From Escherichia sp. E4742 (GTDB lineage Bacteria; Pseudomonadota; Gammaproteobacteria; Enterobacterales; Enterobacteriaceae), in assembly GCF_005843885.1 (NCBI RefSeq), contig NZ_CP040443.1:2108001-2172000 (forward strand): a stretch of DNA of 64,000 bases. The letters are read 5' to 3'. Below the pieces are notes generated by a model, which had not been told where the DNA came from, searched no databases, and worked only from the letters and a program-made list of their open reading frames with translations. Position 1 is the first letter of the stretch, and each line of letters opens with the position of its first letter. Shown one piece after another: positions 29,423-38,867 of the stretch. Made by a program: the position numbers and the translations under genes.

Positions 29423-30430
29423 TCAGAATTTGTCGTCAGCCGGGTTTTCTGTTTCTGTGTGGTTGTGTTGCCTGCAAAAATGTTCCTGATAGTACTCATT
29501 AATCAGTTTCTCCAGCATATCTCCAATACGCAATCTGTTGTGTTCCGCCATTAAATCGAGCCGGGTTTTAGTTTCGTTTTTCAGATAAGTGTTGATTGCT
29601 TTTTTATCTGTACGGGATTTACGTAATTTTTGCTGATTCCAGGCTTTATTCAGATTAAGCAAAAACAAACGTCTGCTGTCAGGTGCATCCCAGACATCGA
29701 GAGCTGCCTGTAAAGCCAGAGCGCGTTCTGAATGGCTGACAGGAGAGAACCATTGAGTCAGTAGAGGACCTGTATTCCCGAAAGAACCGAATGTTCCGGA
29801 CTGGTGTTTTTTCAGAGATTCCCAGGCCCACAATACAGCGTCCACATCGTTATCCGGCAACCATTTTAATGGTAACGGTCTGGCGAAGACTGTTTTCCAT
29901 TTTTGTTTCAGATTCTCCATCAGTGTTTTTTTTCTGTGCATCACTGGAGGTGCAGGGAAAATAAGCTCATCCATAAATGCGATGATAAGGTTTATTCTGT
30001 CCTGATGATTTGTTGGTGACAGACTTAAATTTAAACGCTGATACCAGGTGGTGGAAAGACCGTCACGCAGGTTTTCATTGCTGTAGTCACACATGTATTT
30101 TAGCTCAATGTCATCCATGTTGTGGATTGTTGCCCATAACCAGAATGTGGCTCTCTCATTCTTTTTCAACCAGTTGAATGATTCATCGGGAAGAATATTT
30201 TCTTCCCGCTTACTCTCCAAGGCGAACATTAAGCTTTTTATGGCAAATTCATTGGGCGCATATTTGTGAATTGCGTTGTTTAATTCATATCTGCAAATTT
30301 CGATATCCTGACAGGGGATATCAGGAAAGTTATTAAATTCGGTTTTTAAAACTTTTGCATAAAATTTACACACCCGCAAATCCCGGGTTTTTACAGGTCC
30401 TGTGGGGTCGTATGGATATTCTTTAGCCAT
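29423..30430 (-). CDS. Hypothetical island protein
   Basis: This 335-residue protein is basic, rich in Trp, Lys and Asn, and has no signal peptide or membrane helix. I do not recognise a domain. The C-terminal 60 residues (KSRTDKKAINTYLKNETKTR... EHNRLRIGDMLEKLINEYY) look like a helical DNA- or RNA-binding tail, similar in feel to proteins with ribbon or coiled DNA-binding ends. The base composition is lower in GC than the flanking yeeP gene. ATG 30430 (MAKEYPYDPTG) was chosen; an ATG at 30445 is possible. A terminator follows at 29354-29379. Confidence 0.7.
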   Translation of the reverse strand: MAKEYPYDPTGPVKTRDLRVCKFYAKVLKTEFNNFPDIPCQDIEICRYELNNAIHKYAPNEFAIKSLMFALESKREENILPDESFNWLKKNERATFWLWATIHNMDDIELKYMCDYSNENLRDGLSTTWYQRLNLSLSPTNHQDRINLIIAFMDELIFPAPPVMHRKKTLMENLKQKWKTVFARPLPLKWLPDNDVDAVLWAWESLKKHQSGTFGSFGNTGPLLTQWFSPVSHSERALALQAALDVWDAPDSRRLFLLNLNKAWNQQKLRKSRTDKKAINTYLKNETKTRLDLMAEHNRLRIGDMLEKLINEYYQEHFCRQHNHTETENPADDKF

Positions 30431-30445
30431 TATCTGATGTCTCAA

Positions 30446-31876
30446 ACAAACTACGTAGTGATACTTTTAGTAGTGATACAATGGTTTTGTTGTGTTCGTC
30501 AAGTCACTTAAAAATCACTCTGGTAGTCATCCTGTAGTGATATTGTGTTAATCCAGGGGCTTTTATAAGGTTTTTCACAGGTTGTATCATGGTGCTCATT
30601 GGCGTGTTTTGCTGATGTTTTCGCTGTTGAAAGCTCTTTTAAGCAGGTTTTCCTGTTGTTTGTCAGGGGCAGAGGCGATATGAGGTGGTCAGCACCAACC
30701 ATCTCTTCGGTAATATTCCGGAAGAGAGTTTTTTACTTTATCCGGTTGCATGGTGATGATGAGAAGTTGTGACAGTGTCGCTTCCTTATTGCCTGCAAAA
30801 CAGGGGAGGTATCCGTATCGGAGGCTATTAACAGGAATGCGCAGTGTTACCGGGGGATGTATGTATTTTTAATGTACTTTGTCAGATTGATGTATTTTTG
30901 GGGCGTGATGAGTGTATTACAACGGAAGCGGTCCACAACGCAATAAAATGTACTGTTGCTTTCAGGAGGGTACAATACACTGACTGAAAACAGTGATGAT
31001 ATCGCCATAATTGTCTGTCCTGATTTATTAAGGTTTGGAGCGAATATTACTGTGCAGAAATCATGTTTTTATACACTTTAGTATACGGTCCGCATTTGAA
31101 TGTTATCTGACGAACGTATTGGCGGAATTGCAGGAAATCCGGGAGAAACTGCTCAGGATAAATGTTCTGGTTACTCTGAATAAAAGACAAATTTTATGTT
31201 GTTATTTTTCAACGGAGCAAATTCTGTAAGGAGAAAGGAAGCGATGCTGTAAAGGAAAGATTATTTCTGTGCAGGCGTGAAAAAACGACTTACAGTTTTT
31301 TTCTGGTTAAGTAACTTTTGATGATGTCCCGGTATACATTCAGGGCACGACAGATAGTGCATTGGCTTTTTTATTATCCTTTGCTGGACTGGTATTCAGC
31401 ACGTAAATCTGGATGAGAGGGGACATATCAGATGTAAGCGGGCGCATGTGATTATGCTGAGTGACAATTCAGAAATCTGAACGCAGAGAATTAATGAGGG
31501 GATTTGGCATTTTTTCAGTATGGACAGATGAGCGTCAACAGGCTCTCGTTAACATCTGCGTATTTTCATTGGTGGTATATGTAAATCATGTTGTCAGCGG
31601 ATGTAGATACGCCAAAAAAGTTATAATGCTTCAGTGTGATACACATATTATTATTCAATGTGAGTTGGCCCCCTGAATCTCCAGACAACCAGTATCACTT
31701 AAATAAATGATAGTCTTACTACTGGTTTTTAGACCAGTCATTGGAGAACAGATGATTGATGTCTTAGGACCGGAGAAACGTTAACGGGCAGAGTTCCGCT
31801 GTGCTTTGCTGTCGGGGCAGCCGGGAGTATCCTCTGCTGCCCCGGAATTGTACCTTCCGGTATCACTAAAGGGCCA
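30446..31876. other. 1.4-kb gap with no supported gene
   Basis: Only short ORFs of 60-70 codons without family features occur (for example 31035-31229 and 31461-31676, plus strand). The left part (30446-30560) is AT-rich with repeated AGTGATA/TAGTGATAC motifs, probably the promoter of the hypothetical gene to its left. A GGGGCAG...CTGCCCC inverted repeat at 31815-31845 resembles a terminator of the gene to its right. Confidence 0.5.
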
Positions 31877-32485
31877 TCAGTAGTGAGCAGTATCAACCGT
31901 TGTGCGGTATGCCAGAAGTACATACTGATCCATCAGATACGTCAGGGGTTCATTTTCAGTCTGTCGTTCGATGACCCATTCCGCCAGTTCTTTTTCTGAT
32001 TTGCGCTTCAGATTCTCTGTCCAGTCTTTCAGGCTGTTGCCGATCATTAAGTCATACCAGCACAACCAGACCAGCTTGAGGCGTAGTTCGGTACCACTGA
32101 ACTGACGAAAGAGGCTGATCAGTCTGTTTGCCAGAGAGTGCTGTCCCAGGCGCTCACATTCAGATAACAGAACACCTTCCAGCATCGGATGATGCACAAG
32201 CAAATGCTCAGTGGTACATAAACTCACCACCAAATCATCGTCCAGGGGCGGTATGGCTTTTTTATCATTACCGTTAATGATCCGGTGCAGGCTCTGGGGA
32301 ACAATGGCGATCTCAGGTTTTTCACCATTGAATGATATCCATCCGGCCATCAGATTATGGAAGTAATAGATGTTCGGATGGCACATCCCCCAGGATACGG
32401 CGTGTCGGGTGAAGCCGGTCAGCCATTTCTGGTAGCTTTCGTGCAGCGATTCGTAACGGGTCTGATACTGTGGTTTCATTTTCAT
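31877..32485 (-). CDS. Hypothetical protein next to alpA
   Basis: This 202-residue protein, Trp-rich and probably all helical, has no recognised domain. It lies 86 bp downstream of alpA on the same strand, so the AlpA-type regulator may control it. The sequence is well formed and uses normal E. coli codons. Start 32485 (MKMKPQYQTRYESL) or 32479 cannot be separated. Confidence 0.7.
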   Translation of the reverse strand: MKMKPQYQTRYESLHESYQKWLTGFTRHAVSWGMCHPNIYYFHNLMAGWISFNGEKPEIAIVPQSLHRIINGNDKKAIPPLDDDLVVSLCTTEHLLVHHPMLEGVLLSECERLGQHSLANRLISLFRQFSGTELRLKLVWLCWYDLMIGNSLKDWTENLKRKSEKELAEWVIERQTENEPLTYLMDQYVLLAYRTTVDTAHY

Positions 32486-32571
32486 ACTCCTTACGGGGTA
32501 TAACAGGCAGCAGAATGCCCCGGCAGGCCGGAAATTGCGTCTGCTGCAGGTGAACGGATAACGGTTAAGAA

Positions 32572-32778
32572 TTACGGACGGGATTGTGCAATACGCGCCT
32601 GCAACCAGGCTTCCACTTCGCTTTTCAGCCAGCGGGAACTGCGGCCCAGTTTGATGGGAGCAGGAAAGGCACCATCTTTGATGAGCTTATAAAACCACTT
32701 ATCGGTTAAGCCGGTCAGTTGAGTGATAAATGCCATGTCGACCATCTGGTCATCCATCAGCGAAACTGGGGTATTCAT
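32572..32778 (-). CDS. AlpA family DNA-binding regulator
   Basis: This 68-residue MerR-like/excisionase-type winged helix-turn-helix protein has the family pattern DMAFITQLTGLTDKWFYKLI and GAFPAPIKLGRSSRWLKSEVEAWLQ. AlpA proteins activate integrase or excision genes of P4-type elements such as CP4-57. ATG 32778 is preceded by AGGAACATTTTC; the longer frame to 32973 has no support. Confidence 0.92.
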   Translation of the reverse strand: MNTPVSLMDDQMVDMAFITQLTGLTDKWFYKLIKDGAFPAPIKLGRSSRWLKSEVEAWLQARIAQSRP

Positions 32779-33479
32779 GAAAATGTTCCTCCGGATGTTG
32801 TTAATCTCAACCGGCGTTGGTGATGAAAACAACGCACCACCTTCACTGGCATAACAACCGGGGAGAAACGTAAAAAATGAGTAGGGGAATGTTCCTGCCG
32901 GGAGATAAACAGGGAGCATGATGCTGAGATACCCGGTGGCTACCGCGAAACGATGCTTCTCGCGCGTACGCACGACAGAGGAGGTATGATTTTCGGGAGG
33001 ATGAGGGGAAGAGCCGTCGTTCTGATAATTGCAGAGTTATTTACGGGGCGGTTACGGTGGGGCAGCCCGTGCTTGGTGGGCAGGCGACAGGTACCACCGA
33101 TGGGATAAGGCTGTCTGATTGGTATTATAAATATATAAGAGAGATCAAATACATGAGTTCATATATGTGAAATAAACACTGTGAGTGTAATCAGTGGGCA
33201 TGAGAGCGCAGTAGCAACAGATTGCGTTGTACCCACAGGGCTATCCCTGATAGCTGGCGTATAACCTGCGTATATAAAACGTACCTGCAACCCACGTGAA
33301 CAGAGTGCATTAAGCATCCGCCTGAGCAGTAAGTGTATCCGACCTGGTGAGTGACAGTCTGAGAGAGCGGTTAAGTGCTGGCATGGGAGTAATGAGTTTG
33401 GGGAGGGTACCAGAATGCCAGTCTGGTGCGGTATGCTTATAGTATCACGTTAATTGCAGCATAAAGTGATGAGAGGCTA
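32779..33479. other. 0.7-kb gap upstream of alpA and the Hha-like gene
   Basis: No ORF with family features is visible. The two flanking genes are divergent, so promoters for both must lie here; AT-rich stretches around 33110-33180 (TATTATAAATATATAAGAGAG) are the best candidates. Confidence 0.5.
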
Positions 33480-33692
33480 ATGGAAGTTAAAACCAAAGAA
33501 GACTGGCTGTATCAGTTCCGTCGTTGTTCATCCCGGGAGACGCTGGAAAAAGTGATTTCCCACACTCGTTATAAACTTACCCCTGCGGAGCTGGAAGCCT
33601 TCAACTCTGCGGTCGATCATCGGCTGGCAGAACTAACCATGAACAAACTTTACGATCGCGTTCCGGCTTCTGTCTGGAAATATGTCACCTGA
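33480..33692 (+). CDS. Hha/YmoA-family nucleoid-associated regulator
   Basis: This 70-residue protein has the Hha fold pattern KEDWLYQFRRCSSRETLEKV and the near-invariant DHRLAELTMNKLYDRVPASVW. Hha proteins bind H-NS and help silence horizontally acquired genes. It differs clearly from chromosomal Hha, so it is an island-borne paralogue. It may modulate the fimbrial and autotransporter genes nearby. ATG 33480 follows GATGAGAGGCTA, a usable ribosome site. Confidence 0.92.
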   Translation: MEVKTKEDWLYQFRRCSSRETLEKVISHTRYKLTPAELEAFNSAVDHRLAELTMNKLYDRVPASVWKYVT

Positions 33693-34325
33693 ACGTTCGG
33701 CAATCACAGCGGTATTGCGCCAGGTGTTATTTGCTCTGTGACTCTTTTTGGCTCTTCTCAGGTTGTTAAAAGCTGAATATGTTCCTGTTGTCGGGAGCCA
33801 GGATAATACCGGGAACGTTAAGCGGTATAGCGACAACAAAGAATTCGAAATCAAAAGGGAATGGTGTCCGGAGGTGTGGGTGGTCATAGGCTGATTTTCG
33901 GGCATTACCGACCTCTGTTGAGGTTTTCTCGTATTTACCGGGGATCCGGTGCGTTACTGTCTGGCACAGCAAACGCAGAGGCGGCGGGGCGTTCTGCCCC
34001 GTTGATTCCGGATAATCCCTCCCCTGTAACCTACTGCAACAGTACAAATACACTGACGCCTGAAACGACAGCCAGAATCAGCACAAGCCACAATCCCTGC
34101 ACACCGTTTTGCGTATCACCATAACGCCCTCCTCACAGTTTTATCCGTAACCGGCTTTTTGCATTAAAAAAACAACGCTGAAAATTCAACCGTCAGCCCG
34201 GAGACGACAGTTGGGGTATCACAGAGTGCCTGAGACATTGTCCGGTTGGAGATCACTTCAGGGACTCTGCACATTTTTTACAGCGTGGTTATTCCGTATG
34301 AACGAAACCATACGGAGATTTAACC
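33693..34325. other. 0.6-kb gap with no supported gene
   Basis: Overlapping short ORFs occur on both strands but none shows family features. A short hydrophobic frame on the minus strand near 34030-34090 (WLVLILAVVSGVSVFVLL) lacks a start codon with a ribosome site. Confidence 0.45.
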
Positions 34326-34895
34326 ATGACATACGAGTACAACCCCTTCTGGCAACAACGTATCCGTGAGACGGTGCTGCGCGCACTGGATGTTCATCCC
34401 CGCCTGACGGCATTGCGGGTTGACCTGCGTCTCCCGGATGTACCGGCAGCAACGGACGCAGCTGTGATATCCCGCTTCATCAATGCCCTGAAAGCCCGAA
34501 TCGACGCTTACCAGAAGCGTAAGCGCCGTGAAGGTAAACGCGTACATCCCACGACCCTGCATTACGCCTGGGCCCGGGAATTCGGGGAGCTTAAAGGCAA
34601 AAAACACTATCACCTCCTGCTGCTGGTCAACCGGGATACCTGGTGTCGTGCCGGCGATTACCGCGCTCCGGGATCACTGGCCGGGATGATTAAACAGGCC
34701 TGGTGCAGTGCCCTGGGGGTGGATACCGGATGCTATGCCACGCTGGTGCATTTTCCGGCCTGGCCGGCGGTGTGGCTGGAACGCGATGATGATGCTGGTT
34801 TACGGGATATGCTGAAGCGTGCTGACTATCTCGCGAAAGAGTACACCAAAGTCAACGGCACCGGTGAGCGCAATTTTGGCTGTAGCCGGAGTTGA
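34326..34895 (+). CDS. Inovirus Gp2-family protein (YagK/YfjJ-like)
   Basis: This 189-residue protein resembles the replication-associated Gp2/YfjJ family of P4-type islands: LTALRVDLRLP near the start, the HYHLLLLVNRDTW block containing a His-hydrophobic-His motif like that of rolling-circle replication initiators, and YLAKEYTKVNGTGERNFGCS at the end. A catalytic tyrosine (RADYLAKEY) is present at a suitable spacing. ATG 34326 has a GGAG site. Activity is inferred from family only. Confidence 0.82.
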   Translation: MTYEYNPFWQQRIRETVLRALDVHPRLTALRVDLRLPDVPAATDAAVISRFINALKARIDAYQKRKRREGKRVHPTTLHYAWAREFGELKGKKHYHLLLLVNRDTWCRAGDYRAPGSLAGMIKQAWCSALGVDTGCYATLVHFPAWPAVWLERDDDAGLRDMLKRADYLAKEYTKVNGTGERNFGCSRS

Positions 34896-35154
34896 GCACG
34901 ACTAGTGCGCCAATACCCGGCAAACCAAAAGCATGGGCTGTTGTCTGGCGGCAACGATGTATCCACTCGCCCACTGACTGTTTTTTACGCCAGAGCGCCA
35001 TTGTGTGACAACCACAGTGCTGTAACAGCAACCAGCCTGCCTTACCCAAACCCCAGTCCAGATTTTAACTGAACCGCCATTCACACCCTGACCACGCTGT
35101 CCGTACCGGGACGGCTGTTGCCTGCGTGTCGTCTGGCGGCTGAGGAATATGACT

Positions 35155-35538
35155 ATGTACGCAAAATCCTTTCTCGCACTTGATGGCAACGGACGTCTGA
35201 CTGGTGCCCGTACCGCACAGATTGCGCCATACGATCGTTATACCTGCCATCTTTGTGGCTGTGCTCTCAGATACCATCCGCAATACGACACTGAACGTCC
35301 CTGGTTTGAACACACTGACGAAGGGCTGACAGAGCACGGTCATGAGTGCCCTTATGTCAGACCGGAGCGCAGAGAAATACAGTTGATTAAACGTCTGCAG
35401 CAATGGGTACCGGATGCTTTACCTGTAGTGCGTAAAGCCAGCTGGCACTGCAGACAATGTCGCCACGATTATTATGGGGAACGCTATTGTACACACTGTC
35501 ATACAGGGCGTTTCAGTGAGGAGGCAGCAGCAGGATGA
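35155..35538 (+). CDS. Cysteine-rich (zinc-ribbon) island protein, first of a tandem pair
   Basis: This 127-residue protein has four Cys pairs or Cys/His groups: CHLCGC, HECPY, CRQCRHDYYGERYC and CTHC. It probably binds zinc. The first half has a WFEHTDEGLTEHGHECPY segment resembling CoiA-like N-terminal domains. Its ATGA overlap with the next gene (35535) indicates one operon. The second gene has the same layout, so the two are diverged duplicates. Function is unknown. Confidence 0.75.
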   Translation: MYAKSFLALDGNGRLTGARTAQIAPYDRYTCHLCGCALRYHPQYDTERPWFEHTDEGLTEHGHECPYVRPERREIQLIKRLQQWVPDALPVVRKASWHCRQCRHDYYGERYCTHCHTGRFSEEAAAG

Positions 35539-35948
35539 ACGGTATAAAAACGGGGCTGGGGATCACGCCGGGTGAGCACATTATCAGTGCAGACTCTGCG
35601 CTCAGCAGAAATATCTGGCATTGTTTCTGCCTTTCCTGTCATGGCCGGTTGATTTTGCAGACAGATGCTCAGGAGACGTGGTTTGAGCACGATTTACATG
35701 CCCTGACCGCGCAACAGAAGGCAGCCTGCGTGGTGCTGAATCCGGAAAAATCCCATCCTTACATTGAAGATATGGCGATATTTTTATCACCATTATCGGT
35801 CGTGCTGGAGTGGCATTGTGTGATGTGCGAGAGGCTTTTTCATGGGAAGAAGTTCTGTGAGGCCTGTGGTTCGGGGATTTATTGCAGAGCGACATGTACG
35901 AAGTATGTTTACAGGTACCAGCCAGATTTGCACCGGGACCTAGAGTGA
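35535..35948 (+). CDS. Cysteine-rich (zinc-ribbon) island protein, second of a tandem pair
   Basis: This 137-residue protein has CFCLSCHGRL, CVMCERLFHGKKFC and CEACGSGIYC in the same order as its upstream neighbour, including WFEHDLHALTAQQKAACV matching WFEH... of the first. It overlaps the first gene by 4 bp. Function is unknown; paired expression suggests a heterodimer. Confidence 0.75.
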   Translation: MNGIKTGLGITPGEHIISADSALSRNIWHCFCLSCHGRLILQTDAQETWFEHDLHALTAQQKAACVVLNPEKSHPYIEDMAIFLSPLSVVLEWHCVMCERLFHGKKFCEACGSGIYCRATCTKYVYRYQPDLHRDLE

Positions 35949-36361
35949 GGGAGATGCAACATAATTACTTGGTCATGCCAGTTATGCCCCTGCCGGATCC
36001 GTGCGTGGTCCGGCGCTTTGTTCCGCGGATGGTGGTTCACTGGCTGTGTCTGCTGATGATTCTCTTTATGCACCATTCTGACAGAAGAAAAGAGATACAT
36101 CGACGAACATAATCACCTGATGGCAAATGTTTGTGCCATTCAACGAAGTTACACAGAATGGTCATTGTCACTGGTTATGGCAGAAATTGCCCGGTAATGA
36201 CCAGGCAAACCATCTGTATTTCAACGGATTTTTACGAACTGATGAAGTTATGTCAGTTGAAACTTTATACGAGATTGCCTTCAGTACACGGTAAGTGTTA
36301 ACGGAGCACCGTATTGACGGTTATTTATTGGTGAGTGCTATGTTCCATGGCTGGAGTTAGT
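35949..36361. other. Short gap before insertion-sequence debris
   Basis: No supported gene. A 76-codon frame at 35882-36112 overlaps the previous gene and ends in a hydrophobic stretch (RMVVHWLCLLMILFMHH); it has no ribosome site and is not called. Confidence 0.4.
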
Positions 36362-36640
36362 CAATATGGTTGGAAGGCCATTCCGGCAGCACGCTCAGGA
36401 TGTAGCAGATACGCTTCCGGATCGATGCTGTTCAGTCGGCAAGCCCCGATTAGTTCGTATAACAGTGTACCGCGCTCATACCCGATGGCGTACAGTTGAC
36501 TGATACGTTTCAGGGGCTCTTCCGCTGTCGCACTTTTGGTACTGACGTATACGATACATCATGGATTTTGCGTCGGGCATGAGTCTGGCATCCCTATTCT
36601 GTCAGTGTGCCGCCTTCACGTTCGGCACTGAACAGCCGAT
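36362..36640 (-). mobile_element. IS66-family transposase remnant (C-terminal part of TnpC)
   Basis: Minus-strand fragments in different frames read HARRKIHDV, TAEEPLKRISQLYAI, ERGTLLYELIGACRLNSIDP and EAYL, the C-terminal end of IS66 TnpC. Frameshifts and an internal deletion separate the fragments, so it is inactive. Confidence 0.75.
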
Positions 36641-36764
36641 CGTAACAGCTGAACGCATCTATCTGAGGGGGACCCCGGAATGGGCTAAGGTGTTGCTCCG
36701 TATGTTTTCCCTGATGGTCCGGTGAGTAGGCGAATTAGACTACTCAGTTCCAGCTGTTCCGTTT

Positions 36765-36947
36765 TTAATCGAGAGAGATGCGTTCATTACATTTTGACGG
36801 TGTTCCCCCGTCGATCACGGAAGATGAACAGGGGACCGGAGAAGGGATCCTGATCCGGAATATTTGTATCTGTTCTCCCTGTCCATTGAAGGACTTACGC
36901 AGCTCTGTCACTTTGGCAACCAGCAACATCTTTGTTCCGGATGGCAC
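36765..36947 (-). pseudogene. IS66-family TnpB remnant
   Basis: MPSGTKMLLVAKVTELRKSF followed by NGQGEQIQ is the start of IS66 TnpB; after a frameshift near 36865 the next segment reads DPFSGPLFIFRDRRGNTVKM. It is decayed and probably part of the same element as the TnpC fragment. Confidence 0.75.
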
Positions 36948-36949
36948 AG

Positions 36950-37190
36950 AGAGTATTGGGGCCTCACTTCCCGTTGTTATTCTTCAGCACAGCTGCTTTC
37001 TGGTTATCAACCAGCACCGTTTCACACTGCCACCGATGTAGCTGAAGGCGTGAACCAGTGGCTCGCTGGTGTGCTCTGCATCTTGCTTTGGAGCGGTGAA
37101 TACATGGAAGCGGTAGGAGAAAACACCTGTGTATTTCCATTACCGTCTTATATCACTGGCGCAGACATTTTTAGCACGACCAGATGAAGA
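36950..37190 (-). pseudogene. IS21-family IstA remnant
   Basis: Frame fragments QVFSYRFHVFTA and QCETVLVDNQKAAVLKNNNG correspond to the catalytic core region of IS21 IstA. The frame is broken and truncated at both ends and abuts the IS66 fragment, so two old elements are fused here. A matching IstB remnant lies far right at 55433-55910. Confidence 0.65.
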
Positions 37191-37452
37191 CGGGGCTCCA
37201 GTGTGAAGATGCAAAGCCTCAGTAATTCAGATTCTGTGTTTCGTACAATAGCACCAATTAAAAATGCTCAGGCCATAAAAAGCCACAAACGCCAGTCTGA
37301 AGAGCTTTTGCGTTAATTACTTCAGAGTACTTGCGTTTCAAAACAGCACAGCAATATACATGATAAGATGTATTTGTTTTATTTATTAAATAATCATGAT
37401 TAATTCACCATGAACTTCCGCGATAAAAAATTTTGGTTAATGCAGAAATAAC

Positions 37453-37558
37453 GATCTTTATAACTATATATTTAGACAAGAACGGTGTTTTATCCTTAAT
37501 TTGTGATTATTTGCAATTTTTTATTCTAACCTGATTGTTTTTAGCGGTTAAAAAGATC
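37453..37558 (+). promoter_or_regulatory. pap-type GATC pair (methylation switch) upstream of the fimbrial operon
   Basis: Two GATC sites lie at 37453 and 37555, exactly 102 bp apart, in opposite contexts (ACGATCTTTATA and AAAAGATCGCTG). The region 37200-37662 is very AT-rich and has no gene. This is the GATC-dist/GATC-prox layout of pap and related operons, where Lrp, a PapI-type protein and Dam set ON and OFF states. A PapI/PefI-like gene is present at 48050. Confidence 0.82.
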
Positions 37559-37662
37559 GCTGTTTTGGTATTTTTCAAAATAAAATGCTGTGTATAATGC
37601 GAATCAGAATAATGAGAGGGGGCTGTTAATTGAATGTCAGATGCGTTTAAGGAGTTGGTGAT

Positions 37663-37974
37663 ATGGTTGTAGCCAAAAAAGAACATAACTTATTCCTGCG
37701 TGTTAATCGTGATAAATTAATAGCACGCACTAAACAAGGATGGCTTGTTTCTGGTCTTATACCTGAAGCACAGTTTTGGTTGTTGATTAATGCCTCTTCA
37801 ATACGTAGCGATAAAGTAGTTAATGCATTATTTGACTTTCTGGTGAACGGTCTTTCCCGAAAAGAGAGTTGTGCCAGATACAATGTAAATAGCGGGCATT
37901 TCAGTATTGGACTGGGGCGACTTCAGCAACTCAGTCATACCGCGGCAAAGCTGTCAGTGTTTTATCAATGCTGA
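37663..37974 (+). CDS. PapB/PefB-family fimbrial regulator
   Basis: This 103-residue DNA-binding protein has the PapB pattern PEAQFWLLINASSIRSDKVV, FLVNGLSRKESCARYNVNSG and FSIGLGRLQQLSHTAAKL. PapB-type proteins activate or repress fimbrial promoters by oligomeric binding and cross-talk with other fimbriae. ATG 37663 has AAGGAG 8 bp upstream. It is the first gene of the fimbrial locus, followed 223 bp later by the major pilin. Confidence 0.92.
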   Translation: MVVAKKEHNLFLRVNRDKLIARTKQGWLVSGLIPEAQFWLLINASSIRSDKVVNALFDFLVNGLSRKESCARYNVNSGHFSIGLGRLQQLSHTAAKLSVFYQC

Positions 37975-38197
37975 AGAAATAAATCAGATATATTTAAATA
38001 ACTCTTCATGGAACGAAGGTTACTAAATATCAGGTGAATGTGCAGAATCATTGAATATAAGAACTGGGCACTAATTTTTTTGCGGTTGGTTGGCGTTATT
38101 TTCTTCAAGCTGAAAATGTATTTCTTCTGAAGGAAATAACTCCAGCTGCGCTGGTTATTAATATTTAATAAAATTTCAGTTTAAAAGGGTTCTTTTT

Positions 38198-38758
38198 ATG
38201 AAAAAATCTATTATTGCATCTGTTGTAGCACTGGGCATGGTTTCTGGTCTGGCGCAGGCCGCTGTTAACGAAGTTCAGTTCCAGGGTAATGTCACGACCG
38301 TAAGCTGCGACCTTGTACCTTCTGTTGATGGCTCTATGGATCCAAACGGTGTGGGTAAGATTCAACTGGGTGATGTTGCAGCAGGTGGTACAGGTAAAAT
38401 TGTGAGCTTTGCCTTTAAACCGGCTAAAGGCACACAAAACGAGCAAGCCTGTGACCAGGTTGCTGGTGTTGCGGGTAAGACTCTTGATCTGACCTGGTCA
38501 GGTGCCAAGTTTGGTGCCAAGGGTCTTGGTGCGCTCGATGGTTCTGCCGCGTCTGACTCTAACGTTGAAATCAAACCGGTTAACAGCACCAACACTGCTG
38601 CCACTTTTGTTAAAGCCAGCGGTGAGAAAAACACCTTTAATACTTCTGTGCTGAAGAGCGGTACCGGTGAAGGCCTGAAATACGAAGCTGTTCTGAAAGC
38701 GGGTACGACTCCGGGTGAGTTTGCAGCTGCGGCCACCTTTAACGTGACTTACAACTAA
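38198..38758 (+). CDS. PefA-like major fimbrial subunit
   Basis: This 186-residue pilin has a signal peptide (MKKSIIASVVALGMVSGLAQA), nearly the same as that of Salmonella PefA, and a mature part starting AVNEVQFQGNVTTVSCDL. It ends TFNVTYN, the usual penultimate-Tyr pilin C-terminus. Two cysteines (VSCDL, EQACDQ) form the probable disulfide. An attenuator-like hairpin follows, so the major pilin should be made in excess. The PefA/K99 FanC class is the closest I recognise; the serotype is not identifiable. Confidence 0.88.
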   Translation: MKKSIIASVVALGMVSGLAQAAVNEVQFQGNVTTVSCDLVPSVDGSMDPNGVGKIQLGDVAAGGTGKIVSFAFKPAKGTQNEQACDQVAGVAGKTLDLTWSGAKFGAKGLGALDGSAASDSNVEIKPVNSTNTAATFVKASGEKNTFNTSVLKSGTGEGLKYEAVLKAGTTPGEFAAAATFNVTYN

Positions 38759-38791
38759 TCAGTGTCTGTCTCTGTTTAAGTGACACTGTAA

Positions 38792-38817
38792 TAAAAGGGA
38801 GGATTTCCTCCCTTTTT
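38792..38817 (+). terminator. Hairpin between pilin and usher genes
   Basis: AAAGGGAGG and CCTCCCTTT pair around a short loop, followed by a T run. Partial termination here would give more pilin than usher mRNA, as known in several fimbrial operons. Confidence 0.85.
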
Positions 38818-38867
38818 ATAACGCGTTAATCAAAAAAAACAATTCGCGTGTTTCTGTTATTTTGCTT

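Noticed and set aside
31035..31676. Two short plus-strand ORFs in the 1.4-kb gap
   Set aside because: Neither has a ribosome site, a recognisable fold pattern or convincing coding bias.
33861..34124. Plus-strand 87-codon ORF after the Hha-like gene
   Set aside because: An equally long ORF lies opposite it and neither has family features or a ribosome site.
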